From the NCBI GenBank assembly GCA_903876665.1, contig CAIRAY010000015.1, positions 1 to 46,329 on the forward strand: 46,329 nt of DNA, in the 5' to 3' direction. This stretch comes from an uncultured Fibrobacterota bacterium (lineage in GTDB: Bacteria; Fibrobacterota; Fibrobacteria; Fibrobacterales; Fibrobacteraceae). Below, in pieces: positions 25,870 through 34,167 of the stretch. The position numbers were made by a program, and so were the translations under genes. The notes beneath the pieces are model-generated. The model did no database searches and was not told the origin of the DNA. It saw only the letters and a program-made list of their open reading frames with translations. Numbering within the stretch: position 1 is the first letter of the stretch; each line of letters begins with the position of its first letter.

Positions 25870-26844
25870 ATGAAAACACTTTTGATTAGTCTCTTTTTGG
25901 CAACCTGTGCCTTTGCTGGATTTTCGGGGCCCGGCCCCTTGCTTCCCCCGGTTCCCCAGCCCCATGCGGTCTCCGCCTCTAGCGTGGCAATGGGCTCCAG
26001 CAGCTCAAACCTATTCGTCCTTTCGAGTAGCTCCGAGGCTCCCTTGGAGGCTCCTTCCCCACCAGAAGTTCCCATTGTGAAAAAGGCATGCCCCCAAACT
26101 TCGCCGAGTCGCCAAAGCGCGGACTCCCTTTTTGCCCGGGGGGATTGGTCCCAGGCAATCACAGCCTACGATGATGTCTGCCCGTGCCTTCCTAAAGCGG
26201 GTCAAATGTCTTGCCGACTACAGGCGATCCGCGCACTCGGAGAATCGGCCACGACAGCCCCCGAAGCCTTGCGCCGCCTAGATCGCATCACCATTAGCGC
26301 AGAACCAGAAAACCCGGGTTTCGGAGAACTGATGCTTACGCAGACCGCCCTCTATCTGAGGCTGAAACAACCGGAATCCGCCCTGAAGTCCTGGAAGCTC
26401 GCCAAACAATCTGCCCTCACCGGGCAGAACGAAAACCTGAAAGCCCTGTGCACTCAAATTCGTGGCATGTGGAAGGACTCTTCCCTTTCCTCCGACTGCG
26501 GAAAAATGGCACCTCTTGCCAAGCCCTTGGCCCAAACATTGCTCGTTCCCCTAACGTCCTCGATGGCCATTCAATCCTCGTCCTCGGCAGTGCAAACCCT
26601 CGCGGGAGAGACCTCCTGGACACTGCAATTTGGCGCCTTCTCTAATAAGGACAACGCAAATCTTCTATTGCAGAATCTGAAGTCTCGAAAAATTCCTTCG
26701 CGCATTGTCACCCGAAACACCGCCGACAAGGTTCTTTGGCTTATCCAGACCGAGCCTTTTCCCTCAAAAACATCCGCCCTAGAATACGGACAGAAGATTC
26801 TGGTCCCGCTTGGACTCGAATACCAAGCCCTCCCTTCTCAGTAA
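25870..26844 (+). CDS. Secreted SPOR-domain protein with Ser-rich linkers
   Basis: The start at 25870 (MKTLLISLFLATCAFAG) gives a signal peptide and has AAGGA about 8 bases upstream; the frame is open further left only through the intergenic repeat. The mature part has a Ser/Pro-rich stretch (SSVAMGSSSSN, SSSSEAPLEAPSPP), a TPR-like region (SADSLFARGDWSQAITAYDD, then repeated helices), a second Ser-rich linker, and a C-terminal SPOR domain (TSWTLQFGAFSNKDNANLLLQNL, VLWLIQTEPFPSKTSALEYG). SPOR domains bind denuded peptidoglycan at division sites, so a role in envelope or septum biology is likely. Length 324 aa. Confidence 0.85.
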   Translation: MKTLLISLFLATCAFAGFSGPGPLLPPVPQPHAVSASSVAMGSSSSNLFVLSSSSEAPLEAPSPPEVPIVKKACPQTSPSRQSADSLFARGDWSQAITAYDDVCPCLPKAGQMSCRLQAIRALGESATTAPEALRRLDRITISAEPENPGFGELMLTQTALYLRLKQPESALKSWKLAKQSALTGQNENLKALCTQIRGMWKDSSLSSDCGKMAPLAKPLAQTLLVPLTSSMAIQSSSSAVQTLAGETSWTLQFGAFSNKDNANLLLQNLKSRKIPSRIVTRNTADKVLWLIQTEPFPSKTSALEYGQKILVPLGLEYQALPSQ

Positions 26845-26907
26845 TTGCCACTTTTTTTGATTCTTTATTTATATTTGGCTCTGATCATAGGATTTTCGAC
26901 CGATACC

Positions 26908-26991
26908 GCCGGAGTGGTGAAATTGGTAGACGCGCCGGACTCAAAATCCGGTAGAGGCAACTCTGTGGGGGTTCGATTCCCCCCTCCGGCA
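26908..26991 (+). tRNA. tRNA-Leu (anticodon CAA)
   Basis: A complete cloverleaf with long variable arm: acceptor GCCGGAG/CTCCGGC, D arm, anticodon stem CCGGA/TCCGG closing loop CTCAAAA (anticodon CAA, reads UUG), T arm with GTTCGATTC, discriminator A. CCA is not encoded. It lies 63 bases after the SPOR gene and 19 before the next gene. Confidence 0.95.
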
Positions 26992-27010
26992 CTACAAACT
27001 CGAGGAATGA

Positions 27011-27703
27011 ATGTCCAACTGGTTGCGTAATTTGATTCTCGGACTGGCGCTCGCTGCGCCACTCATGGCCCTCGAACCTTCCGATTCTGGGACTCCTGCA
27101 ACCACGTCCGAATCTTCCGAACCCGACACAGTTTCTGCTTCCACGGGCGAATGGGACAATTTCAATTACGAAGAAATGGGAATGACCCAATGGGAGTTCC
27201 AGCAAGTCCGTGAAGCTGGCATTTCCAAAGACAAACTCATGAGCCTCATCGAGCTTGGCGTCCGGCCTTCCGAATACCTGCAACGGCCTTGGGAACCTCT
27301 TGGAGTCACCGAGCCACAGTGGCTTGCAGAGCGCGGAAAAGGCATGGAAGACAGCGACATCGACCGTTCCTACCGCAACAAAGCCCAAAACCAGTCCTAC
27401 GCCTACTGGAGCGCTCTTGTTCCCAGCCTTTATCAATGGAAAACCGGAAAAATCACCCAGGCCATCACCATGGACGCAATTTGGCTGGCTTCGGCTGGTG
27501 TTTTTGCCTATTTGGCCGTTTCCACTCCGGAAGCCGATGAGGCCTACGCCATTCTTCCTCTGCTGGCCATGCATGTCTGGTCCTTTGCCGACGGGCTGAT
27601 CGAAACCCAGTGGGAAAACAATCCCGACGCGAACCGGTTTTCTTGGGGAATCGCTCCGATGCCCCAGGGTGGATGGGCTGGTGTTTTAGGCCTTCGCTTC
27701 TAA
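27011..27703 (+). CDS. Exported protein with C-terminal membrane segments, unknown function
   Basis: No family recognised. The 230 residues show a signal peptide (LILGLALAAPLMA), an acidic/Ser-Thr-rich spacer, a helical middle (TQWEFQQVREAGISKDKLMSLIELGVRPSEYLQ), and two hydrophobic stretches (ITMDAIWLASAGVFAYLAVS; AYAILPLLAMHVWSFADGLI) before an aromatic end (GVLGLRF). GAGGA lies about 5 bases before the ATG. It begins 20 bases after tRNA-Leu and ends 6 bases before panD, so it is probably co-transcribed with that set. Confidence 0.75.
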   Translation: MSNWLRNLILGLALAAPLMALEPSDSGTPATTSESSEPDTVSASTGEWDNFNYEEMGMTQWEFQQVREAGISKDKLMSLIELGVRPSEYLQRPWEPLGVTEPQWLAERGKGMEDSDIDRSYRNKAQNQSYAYWSALVPSLYQWKTGKITQAITMDAIWLASAGVFAYLAVSTPEADEAYAILPLLAMHVWSFADGLIETQWENNPDANRFSWGIAPMPQGGWAGVLGLRF

Positions 27704-27709
27704 TATCCT

Positions 27710-28099
27710 ATGCAAATCGAACTCCTGAAATGTAAGCTTCACCGGGCTACGGTGACCGATGCCAATCTGGAATACGAAGGCTCCATCACCATCGACCGCG
27801 ACTTGATGGATGCTGCAGGTCTTCTGGTGCACGAAAAGGTGCATGTTCTGGACCTGAACAATGGCGCCCGTTTTGAGACCTATGTGATCGAAGGCGGGCG
27901 TGGCTCGGGAACGATCTGCGTCAACGGCGCGGCGGCCCGGCTGGTGATGCCCAAAGATCTCGTGATTATCATCGCCTATTGCCACATGACCCCGGAAGAG
28001 GCTTCCAAATATGAGCCTACCGTGATCAAGGTGGATGCCGATAATCAGCAAATTGGGGTGCTTCCTCCGGGATACCGGATGCAACCTCATTTTGACTAG
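27710..28099 (+). CDS. panD: Aspartate 1-decarboxylase PanD
   Basis: Makes beta-alanine from L-aspartate for pantothenate and coenzyme A. The pro-enzyme cleaves itself between G24 and S25 ([10 protein letters not shown]), leaving the pyruvoyl group on the Ser25 chain. Other hallmarks seen: [14 protein letters not shown] at the start, [12 protein letters not shown], the [11 protein letters not shown] loop and DLVIIIAY. Length (129 aa) is normal. It sits in a same-strand series with the secreted protein upstream and lies 22 bases before the next gene. Confidence 0.95.
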   Translation: MQIELLKCKLHRATVTDANLEYEGSITIDRDLMDAAGLLVHEKVHVLDLNNGARFETYVIEGGRGSGTICVNGAAARLVMPKDLVIIIAYCHMTPEEASKYEPTVIKVDADNQQIGVLPPGYRMQPHFD

Positions 28100-28121
28100 G
28101 ATAAAATGATATATTGGTATT

Positions 28122-28634
28122 ATGGGCAAGGTTCAATTGATTTTCGTTCTTGCCGTGGCTCTGGGAATTCAATCCTTCGCCTCGGGCATGTCCGCTCCGG
28201 TTCGCCAGCCTGGGTTTTCTAAAAGCCAAATTCTAAAGGACGGATTCTCGCAGGTCTCGATTCCCGGGTTCTCCATGCAACAAAGTTACTCCATGCAATT
28301 CACCGGCTCGTCCCTGGGTTCCCATAGCTCTGGTGTCTACCTCAATACCCTGAGTTTCCAGTTTTCCATTCCGCTGACCCTGAGCATCGATATTGGACTG
28401 TACAATCTTCTTTACGCCTCGTCAGGTAGCCCATTTTCCATTGCATCCAAAAACATGAAACCCACCGACACCAAACCGGAATTTTTGCTCCCCCGGATTT
28501 CTCTGGACTACCGCCCTTCTGAAAACTTGACGTTCAGCCTTCAACTCATGAACGGCCTAGATGCCTACAAGGCCTACGGCGACATGGGCTCATTCTATTC
28601 TCCGGCGTATTCGCGCTGGATGGAACGTCGGTAA
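28122..28634 (+). CDS. Secreted protein, unknown function
   Basis: No family recognised. The 170-residue product has a signal peptide (VQLIFVLAVALGIQSFA) and a mature part of beta-strand character with many Ser, Gln and Phe (FSMQQSYSMQFTGSSLGSH, LSFQFSIPLTLSIDIGLYN, SLDYRPSENLTFSLQLMNG). It may be a small outer-membrane or periplasmic beta protein. The stop lies 4 bases before a TTG start of the LytR_C lipoprotein gene, which suggests coupling. Confidence 0.7.
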   Translation: MGKVQLIFVLAVALGIQSFASGMSAPVRQPGFSKSQILKDGFSQVSIPGFSMQQSYSMQFTGSSLGSHSSGVYLNTLSFQFSIPLTLSIDIGLYNLLYASSGSPFSIASKNMKPTDTKPEFLLPRISLDYRPSENLTFSLQLMNGLDAYKAYGDMGSFYSPAYSRWMERR

Positions 28635-28638
28635 CCCA

Positions 28639-29040
28639 TTGCCTCGAATTTTCATCTCACTTCTCATTTTTTGGGGTGCCTCCACCTCCCTCGCATTGCT
28701 TTCGTGTGAAGGCGACAAGGCCCCTGTGGTCGAGGTGCGCCCTACTCCGGGAGAAGTTCAAATCCTCAACTCCTGCGGGCTTCCCAAGGTGGCGGGCCAA
28801 GTCCGTGATCTTTTGATGAGCCAGGGTTTCGATGTAGTTGAAGTGGGGAACGGAACCCAATGGAATTTTGAGGAAACGATTATTGCGTTACGCAATCCAC
28901 ATTGGCCTGGACGGGATGCCCTAGCCAAAACACTTCAAACCGAAAATGTGATCCCTCTGGAAAATCCACTGAGAATGGTGGATGCTACGGTATATATTGG
29001 AAAAGACATCATCAGGGTACTGGAAAATGAGCCAAAGTAA
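28639..29040 (+). CDS. Lipoprotein with LytR_C-type domain, TTG start
   Basis: The start is taken as TTG 28639, because it follows the upstream stop by 4 bases and gives a complete lipoprotein leader (PRIFISLLIFWGASTSLALLS-C); no ATG lies nearby except one deep inside the upstream gene (28561). The mature 110 residues match the LytR C-terminal domain: VQILNSCGLPKVAGQVRDLLMSQGF, VVEVGN, then ATVYIGKD. Such domains are found on cell-wall and envelope proteins; no partner is obvious. The stop overlaps the start of rsfS by 14 bases. Confidence 0.7.
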   Translation: MPRIFISLLIFWGASTSLALLSCEGDKAPVVEVRPTPGEVQILNSCGLPKVAGQVRDLLMSQGFDVVEVGNGTQWNFEETIIALRNPHWPGRDALAKTLQTENVIPLENPLRMVDATVYIGKDIIRVLENEPK

Positions 29041-29920
29041 AACAATCGCCAAGAAGCCTGCTGCACCTAAAAAGGCAGTAGCCCCCAAGAAGCCTGTAGC
29101 CCCAGCCAAGAAGGCCGTAGCTACGAAAAAAGTCGTCGCAAAACCCGTAAAGAAGGTTGTGGCCAAGAAGGCTGTTGCCGCTCCGAAAAAGGTTGCAGCA
29201 CCCAAAAAGGCCGTTGCGCCCGTGAAAAAGGCTGTCGTGGCTCCCAAGAAAGCAATCCCGGCCGTCAAAAAAACTGCTGTGACCCAGAAGGCTGCCGTGC
29301 CAGCCAAGAAAGTTGTCGCAGCTCCAAAAAAGGTTGTCGTGGCGACGAAAAAACCTGTCGCAGCCAAGAAGCTCGTCGTGGCTCCCCAGAAAGCTGTCCC
29401 AGCTCCAAAGGTTGCCCCAGCTCTTAAAAAAGTTGCCGTGGCTAAAAAAGTTGCTGCGCCAACTGTGGCTCCCAAAGTCACCATAGCCCCTAAAAAGACT
29501 CCTGTTATCCAAAAACAGGAACACGAAGCCCTTCCCGCTTCCGTTGAAATTTCCTTACGGGTACTATTCAAGCTCCGGGCCGAAAAGGTTCAGGTCATTG
29601 ATCTGCGAGGCAAGTCCGACATTGCGGATTATTTCGTGATCAGCACTTGCTCCTCCGAAGCCCAGATGCAAGCGATCCTCACCGCCCTGCAAAGAGACTT
29701 CAAAACCGCCCACCTCGAAAACATGGGCGTGGAATACCGTGCCGGAGTCCGTTGGGCCGTCTTCGACGGAATCGAAACCATGGTCCATCTTTTCGAAGAC
29801 AAGGCTCGGGATGAGTATTCCCTGGACCGCCTGTGGCAGGACGGCAAGCTGATCCCAGTTCAGGCCGAAGATTACCAGACCACAGACATCGGAGACACCT
29901 CGGATGACGAACTCGTTTGA
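29027..29920 (+). CDS. rsfS: Ribosomal silencing factor RsfS with long histone-H1-like N-terminal tail
   Basis: The C-terminal domain (about 172-285) is a standard RsfS/Iojap: EISLRVLFKLRAEKVQVIDLRG, DIADYFVISTCSSEAQMQAI, EYRAGVRWAVFDGIETMVHLF, YSLDRLW. RsfS binds ribosomal protein uL14 and blocks joining of the subunits when growth slows. Unusually, it is preceded by about 165 residues of Lys-Ala-Pro-Val repeats (APKKAVAPKKP, VAPKKAVAPVKK and so on), like the tail of histone H1 or bacterial H1-like proteins. The usual protein is only 100-130 aa; this one is 297. The start at 29027 overlaps the lipoprotein gene. The stop overlaps argS by 17 bases. Confidence 0.88.
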   Translation: MSQSKTIAKKPAAPKKAVAPKKPVAPAKKAVATKKVVAKPVKKVVAKKAVAAPKKVAAPKKAVAPVKKAVVAPKKAIPAVKKTAVTQKAAVPAKKVVAAPKKVVVATKKPVAAKKLVVAPQKAVPAPKVAPALKKVAVAKKVAAPTVAPKVTIAPKKTPVIQKQEHEALPASVEISLRVLFKLRAEKVQVIDLRGKSDIADYFVISTCSSEAQMQAILTALQRDFKTAHLENMGVEYRAGVRWAVFDGIETMVHLFEDKARDEYSLDRLWQDGKLIPVQAEDYQTTDIGDTSDDELV

Positions 29921-31622
29921 GCAGGCCATAGCAGCCTCCGTGGCTGCTCTTGGCACCCTGACCGAGTCCGAAGTTTTAGCATTGCTCGCCATCCCCCAGG
30001 ATCCATCCCACGGGGATTTCAGTCTGCCTTGCTTTACCTTGGCCAAACTGTTGCGCAAGGCCCCCAAGGCCATTGCTGAAAACCTGGCAACCCAAGTGGT
30101 TCTTCCACCTGGGTTTGCCAAAGTTGTCCCCGTCAACGGATACCTGAATTTCTATATCGACCGCGCCTTCCTGATGCAGCAGGTGCTCGGCGAAATCACC
30201 ACAAAGGGGACCCAATTCGGGCACTATCCTCGCCGTGGTGAGCGTGTGGTGATCGACTATTCTTCGCCCAACATTGGCAAAGAACTGGCGTTCCACCACA
30301 TCCGCAGCACCATGATCGGGAGCTCGCTTTCCCGCATTTATCACGCCTTTGGCTACGATGTGGTTCGCATCAATCATCTAGGCGACTGGGGCACCCAGTT
30401 TGGAAAGCTGATTACCATGTACTTGCGCGAAGGGCTGCCCACCGACCCCGCATCCCTTGCCACGCTTGAAATCAAGGACCTGAACCAACTTTACGCTTCT
30501 TTTTCCAAAGTCGCCAAAGAGAATCCAGAACTAGAGGACGAAGCCCGCGCCGCCTTCACCCGGCTCGAAAACGGCGACCCCTTCCATCGCACCCTTTGGA
30601 CAGCCTTCAAAAATGCTACACTCAAAGAACTGGATCGTCTCTACACCCAAATGGGAGTAGTCTTTGATCACTACACTGGCGAATCTTTTTTTGAGCCACA
30701 AATCCCTGCCGTCCTGGCCGAGCTCGAGAGCAAAAAATTGCTGGTGTCCAGTCAGGAGCGGGAAGTCGTATTGCTCGATGACCTCGATTTGCCACCCTGC
30801 CTGATCCGTAAAAGCGACGGCTCCACCTTGTATGCCACGCGCGACCTCGCTGCGGCCTTGCACCGCATGCGCGAATACCAGTTCGCCAAGTGTCTCTATG
30901 TGGTCGACCAAGGCCAGGCATTGCACTTCAAGCAGGTGTTTGCCACTCTGGCTAAAATGGGCTATGACTGGTCCAATCGCCTAGTCCATATCCCCTTCGG
31001 GCTCATTTTACATCTAAACGAAGAAGGCAAGTGGGAGAAAGGCAAGACTCGTTCGGGCCATTCTTCGCTTCTCCGCGATGTCCTCGAGGCCGCCAAAGAA
31101 AAAATCATCACGACCATCCGCGAAAAGAATCCGGACCTTGAAAACGCTGACAGTGTAGCCACGCAGATCGCAGTCTCGGCGCTAGCGTTCAACGACCTTA
31201 AAAACCGTCGCTTGATGGATGTCAAATTTGATTGGGATGCTGCGCTTAGCTTTGAAGGGGCAACCGGGCCTTACATACAAAACGCCCATGTCCGCCTCTG
31301 CTCCATTGGACGCAAGGCTGGCTATGTGGCCGAAGCCTCGCAGGTGGACTGGTCCTTTTTGACCGATGACCACAGCTATGAGCTGGTGCGCATTCTGACC
31401 CGCAAATCCGAAAAGATCCGCCAGGCCTGCGAAAACGACGAACCCGCAATCCTCGCGCAATATTCCCTTGAAATTGCCGAAGCGGCCCATCGCTTCATTC
31501 ATCACAATCGAGTTCTGGGTACCGAGCAGGAGCGTTCACGGCTCTTCTTGGTGCAGTGCACCCAGATTGTCTTGGAAGATGTGTTGCAGCTTCTCGGCGT
31601 ATTCCCGATTCGCGCGATGTAG
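29904..31622 (+). CDS. argS: Arginyl-tRNA synthetase
   Basis: Class I aminoacyl-tRNA synthetase that charges tRNA-Arg. The N-terminal additional domain (1-110) is followed by the catalytic domain: VIDYSSPNIGKE, then AFHHIRST where most relatives have HVGH or HIGH (residues 129-132), INHLGDWGTQFGKLI, LYATRDLAAALHRM, VVDQGQALHFKQVF. The KMSKS loop is a loose version (KGKTRSGHSSLLRDVL). The C-terminal anticodon-binding domain (YIQNAHVRLCSI to the end) is complete and the length is 572 aa. The family often has a degenerate KMSKS. Overlaps rsfS by 17 bases and lies 2 bases before the mqnC ATG, so it is operonic. Confidence 0.95.
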   Translation: MTNSFEQAIAASVAALGTLTESEVLALLAIPQDPSHGDFSLPCFTLAKLLRKAPKAIAENLATQVVLPPGFAKVVPVNGYLNFYIDRAFLMQQVLGEITTKGTQFGHYPRRGERVVIDYSSPNIGKELAFHHIRSTMIGSSLSRIYHAFGYDVVRINHLGDWGTQFGKLITMYLREGLPTDPASLATLEIKDLNQLYASFSKVAKENPELEDEARAAFTRLENGDPFHRTLWTAFKNATLKELDRLYTQMGVVFDHYTGESFFEPQIPAVLAELESKKLLVSSQEREVVLLDDLDLPPCLIRKSDGSTLYATRDLAAALHRMREYQFAKCLYVVDQGQALHFKQVFATLAKMGYDWSNRLVHIPFGLILHLNEEGKWEKGKTRSGHSSLLRDVLEAAKEKIITTIREKNPDLENADSVATQIAVSALAFNDLKNRRLMDVKFDWDAALSFEGATGPYIQNAHVRLCSIGRKAGYVAEASQVDWSFLTDDHSYELVRILTRKSEKIRQACENDEPAILAQYSLEIAEAAHRFIHHNRVLGTEQERSRLFLVQCTQIVLEDVLQLLGVFPIRAM

Positions 31623-31624
31623 TC

Positions 31625-32671
31625 ATGCCCAAGATTGCGGCCTTGCTCGAAAAAGCACTCCAGGGTGAACGCCTTTCTTCAAGCGAAGGGCTTTTGCTCT
31701 GGAACGAGGCGCATTGGACCCGCATGGCAGAAGTCGGCCATGCACTTCGCAACCGCAAGCAAGACCCCGGAACGGTGAGCTACACCGCCTACCGCCTCAT
31801 CAACTACACCAATGCCTGCGATGTGGACTGCAGCTTCTGCAGCTTCCAGGATGAGGTCGCATCCTCCCGCGCATACGTCCTGAGTTTAGATGAAATTCGG
31901 GCCAAGGCGGTGGAGGCAAAATCCTTGGGAGCGGATCAAATCCTATTTCAAGGGGGCGTGCATGTGGGAATCCCCAAGCAATACTACCTTGACGCACTGA
32001 GCATGCTGCACCACGAGCTAGGCATGCATGTGCGCGGGTTTTCTCCCATCGAAATATCCCGTTACGCACAAACGTTCAAAATGAGTATTCCCGCCTTGCT
32101 CGGCGAATTCAAGGCAGCCGGCCTAGGTAGCGTTCCTGGAGCCGGCGCAGAGATTCTCACGGAGCGCATGCGCCTCAAATTGTCTCCCCGAAAATTGCCA
32201 CTGGAAGATTGGTGCGCCGTGATGGGCGAATGCCACCGGGCAGGACTTCCTGGGTCTGCCAACATTGTTTTCGGCTCGGACGAATTGCCCGAAGACCTCA
32301 TCGGACACTTAGATGCAATCCGCACCCAGCAAGACTTGACCCAGGGTTTTAAATCCTTTGTTCCCTGGATATTCCAGCCCCAGACCAAACGTTTTTTCAT
32401 CCGCCATGTCACGGGTCCGGAATATTTGAAAATGGTGGCCCTGTGCCGCATTTACCTGGACAACATTGCCCACATCGAAGCCTCGGCCCTGGTGATGGGA
32501 AAGGACTTGGCGGAGCTTGCCCTCTATTCCGGTGCGGACGATATGAACAGCTATGTGATTGAAGAAAACGTGCTTCGCTCCAAAGGTCTTTCCAGCGAAT
32601 CCGCCGCCCAAAAATTTATCCGGGAAGCCGGATTCTCCCCCAAGCGACGATCCCTCAACTTCGACGAATAG
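31625..32671 (+). CDS. mqnC: Radical-SAM cyclic dehypoxanthinyl futalosine synthase MqnC
   Basis: Cyclises dehypoxanthine futalosine in menaquinone synthesis. The radical-SAM cluster Cys are C65, C69 and C72 in CDVDCSFC; further family marks are FQGGVHVGIPKQYYLD, HVRGFSPIEISRYA, PGAGAEILTERMR, FVPWIFQPQT, RIYLDNIAHIEAS and GADDMNSYVIEENV. The last favours MqnC over its relative MqnE. The start at 31625 is just after the argS stop; the frame is open further left only inside argS. Length is 348 aa. With mqnA at 13993 it shows that the organism uses the futalosine route; mqnB, mqnE and mqnD were not seen in this window. Confidence 0.9.
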   Translation: MPKIAALLEKALQGERLSSSEGLLLWNEAHWTRMAEVGHALRNRKQDPGTVSYTAYRLINYTNACDVDCSFCSFQDEVASSRAYVLSLDEIRAKAVEAKSLGADQILFQGGVHVGIPKQYYLDALSMLHHELGMHVRGFSPIEISRYAQTFKMSIPALLGEFKAAGLGSVPGAGAEILTERMRLKLSPRKLPLEDWCAVMGECHRAGLPGSANIVFGSDELPEDLIGHLDAIRTQQDLTQGFKSFVPWIFQPQTKRFFIRHVTGPEYLKMVALCRIYLDNIAHIEASALVMGKDLAELALYSGADDMNSYVIEENVLRSKGLSSESAAQKFIREAGFSPKRRSLNFDE

Positions 32672-32676
32672 TCCAC

Positions 32677-33567
32677 ATGGATTTGGACACCGAACTCGCA
32701 GTGGTCGTTTTCCAGGGGAGCTATGGGGAGTGCCTGGAATATTCCCTGGTGCTTGCGAGCCAAGGGATTGCCAATTTTTTCTCGGAAGACGAAGAGCACG
32801 GCTGGAAGCTGATCGTCCCTCCCGATCAGCTCATGAATGCTCAGGAACAGATCCGCCTTTACACCGTGGAAAACCTAAAGCACCGGACCGTTCAGGCCCT
32901 CCCACCTCTGCAACTCAGCGCTCAGCCCTTCTGGATTTTGGCAATGCCCATCTCCATTGCCTTTTTTCAAAGTTTAGATGGGGCTCCACCTTTTGCCTCC
33001 CAAGGCATGAACGATGCAGCCCTTACCCTGGGCGGAGAATGGTGGCGGATTTTTACCGCACTCACCTTGCATGCCGATGCCCAGCACCTAGCGGGCAATA
33101 TGATTTCGGGGTACTTCATTCTAAGTCTGATGGCCTCTCGGATCAAGCTAACCGCCATGGCTCCTTGGCTCTTCCTTGCCAGTGGCCTAGCGAATTTTCT
33201 CGTGGCAGCCTTGGTGCAAAAAGATTTCCGCTCCCTGGGGTTTTCCACTTTTGTATTTGCGGGGCTTGGAGCCTTGGCTACCATTGAATTCAGACTGCTT
33301 CCCCGGGAACGGACCATCGGCCTATTCAAGCGCGCGGAACCCCTGATCGCAGCCTTGTTTATCGCCACCCTAATGGGTATCGGAGAGAATAGTGACATCC
33401 TGGCTCACTTTTTTGGCTTGCTTTGCGGAGTCGCGTTCGGGTTTTTGCCCCAGCGAACAAGCATCCTGGGGAACAAAAATATTTGGTACGCTAGCGACTG
33501 GCTGACTGCGGGCCTTTGCATCACCGCGATGGTGACTTGCTGGAAACTGGCTTTGGGAAATTTTTGA
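32677..33567 (+). CDS. Rhomboid-family intramembrane protease with DUF2007-like N-terminal domain
   Basis: Predicted intramembrane serine protease. The membrane part has the rhomboid order: EWWRIFTALTLHADAQHLAGNM (loop with H132 and H137, then the conserved Asn), the catalytic Ser in GFSTFVFAG (S190, where most have GxSG), and the catalytic His in AHFFGLLCG (H244), within several hydrophobic helices. Residues 1-75 form a small soluble domain (VVVFQGSYGECLEYSLVLASQGI, WKLIVPPDQLMNAQEQI) like the DUF2007 domain. The active-site loop differs by one residue from GxSG, so activity is likely but not certain. It follows mqnC by 5 bases. Its stop is 2 bases from the convergent SRPBCC gene. Confidence 0.85.
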   Translation: MDLDTELAVVVFQGSYGECLEYSLVLASQGIANFFSEDEEHGWKLIVPPDQLMNAQEQIRLYTVENLKHRTVQALPPLQLSAQPFWILAMPISIAFFQSLDGAPPFASQGMNDAALTLGGEWWRIFTALTLHADAQHLAGNMISGYFILSLMASRIKLTAMAPWLFLASGLANFLVAALVQKDFRSLGFSTFVFAGLGALATIEFRLLPRERTIGLFKRAEPLIAALFIATLMGIGENSDILAHFFGLLCGVAFGFLPQRTSILGNKNIWYASDWLTAGLCITAMVTCWKLALGNF

Positions 33568-33569
33568 GG

Positions 33570-34049
33570 CTAGCTGGCCAGGCCCGCTTGGGCAATACGA
33601 TCAAACGAGGTGGTCTTGGCTTCGGATAAAAGCTCGGAGGACCAGCGACGAGCGTCAAAACTGTAGGAACACACGGCCCCGAGAAGCTTGTCGATGAAAG
33701 AGGCGAGCTGGGCTGAAAATTCGATATTGTCACGAATAACCACGCTCTTTTCCCCATCTTCGAAGGAATGGCTGGCACGGAATTCACTGAAAGGCCCGGA
33801 AAAAGAGGGCATCAGGAGAACAAAGAACTGTTTACCCTCAAAGCGGGTCACAGAGCCACCCCAGCTGGTTTTGAGCATGCCAGAAACTAGGTGATAATGG
33901 ATCGGAGCCCCTTCCCAAATGCCAAGCGGGGCCTGGTAATGAAGGACAGAAGAGCCCGAAAGCTTGACGGTCAAAGGGGCATGCCGCAACAAATCAAAAG
34001 CCTCATTAGAGGCAATCGAAAAGTTTGACGACTGAGACCAATTATCCAT
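33570..34049 (-). CDS. SRPBCC/START-fold protein (polyketide-cyclase-like)
   Basis: The 159-residue protein fits the SRPBCC helix-grip fold: an early helix after strand 1 (ASNEAFDLLRHAP), the conserved-type turn VTRFEGKQFFVLLMPSFSGPFSEFRASHSFEDGE, and a long C-terminal helix (FIDKLLGAVCSYSFDARRWSSELLSE). Members bind hydrophobic ligands or aid assembly; nothing here names the ligand. No signal peptide. Its 5' side faces the repeat region upstream of dnaX. Confidence 0.7.
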   Translation of the reverse strand: MDNWSQSSNFSIASNEAFDLLRHAPLTVKLSGSSVLHYQAPLGIWEGAPIHYHLVSGMLKTSWGGSVTRFEGKQFFVLLMPSFSGPFSEFRASHSFEDGEKSVVIRDNIEFSAQLASFIDKLLGAVCSYSFDARRWSSELLSEAKTTSFDRIAQAGLAS

Positions 34050-34167
34050 ACCTAGAATATAGTTACGTTTTCACTCCTGTCCAAAATAATCTAGTCGAAA
34101 CTTGTTAGACCATTGGTATTATTGGCTTATAGACACAATTGACTTGATTGGGGGTTGTTTTGTGTTT

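Noticed and set aside
26845-26907. Promoter of tRNA-Leu
   Set aside because: AT-rich boxes are present but no pair has both good sequence and spacing.
29040-29510. The Lys-Ala-Pro stretch as a separate H1-like gene
   Set aside because: It is in one frame with the RsfS domain with no internal stop or credible second start, so it was kept as part of rsfS.
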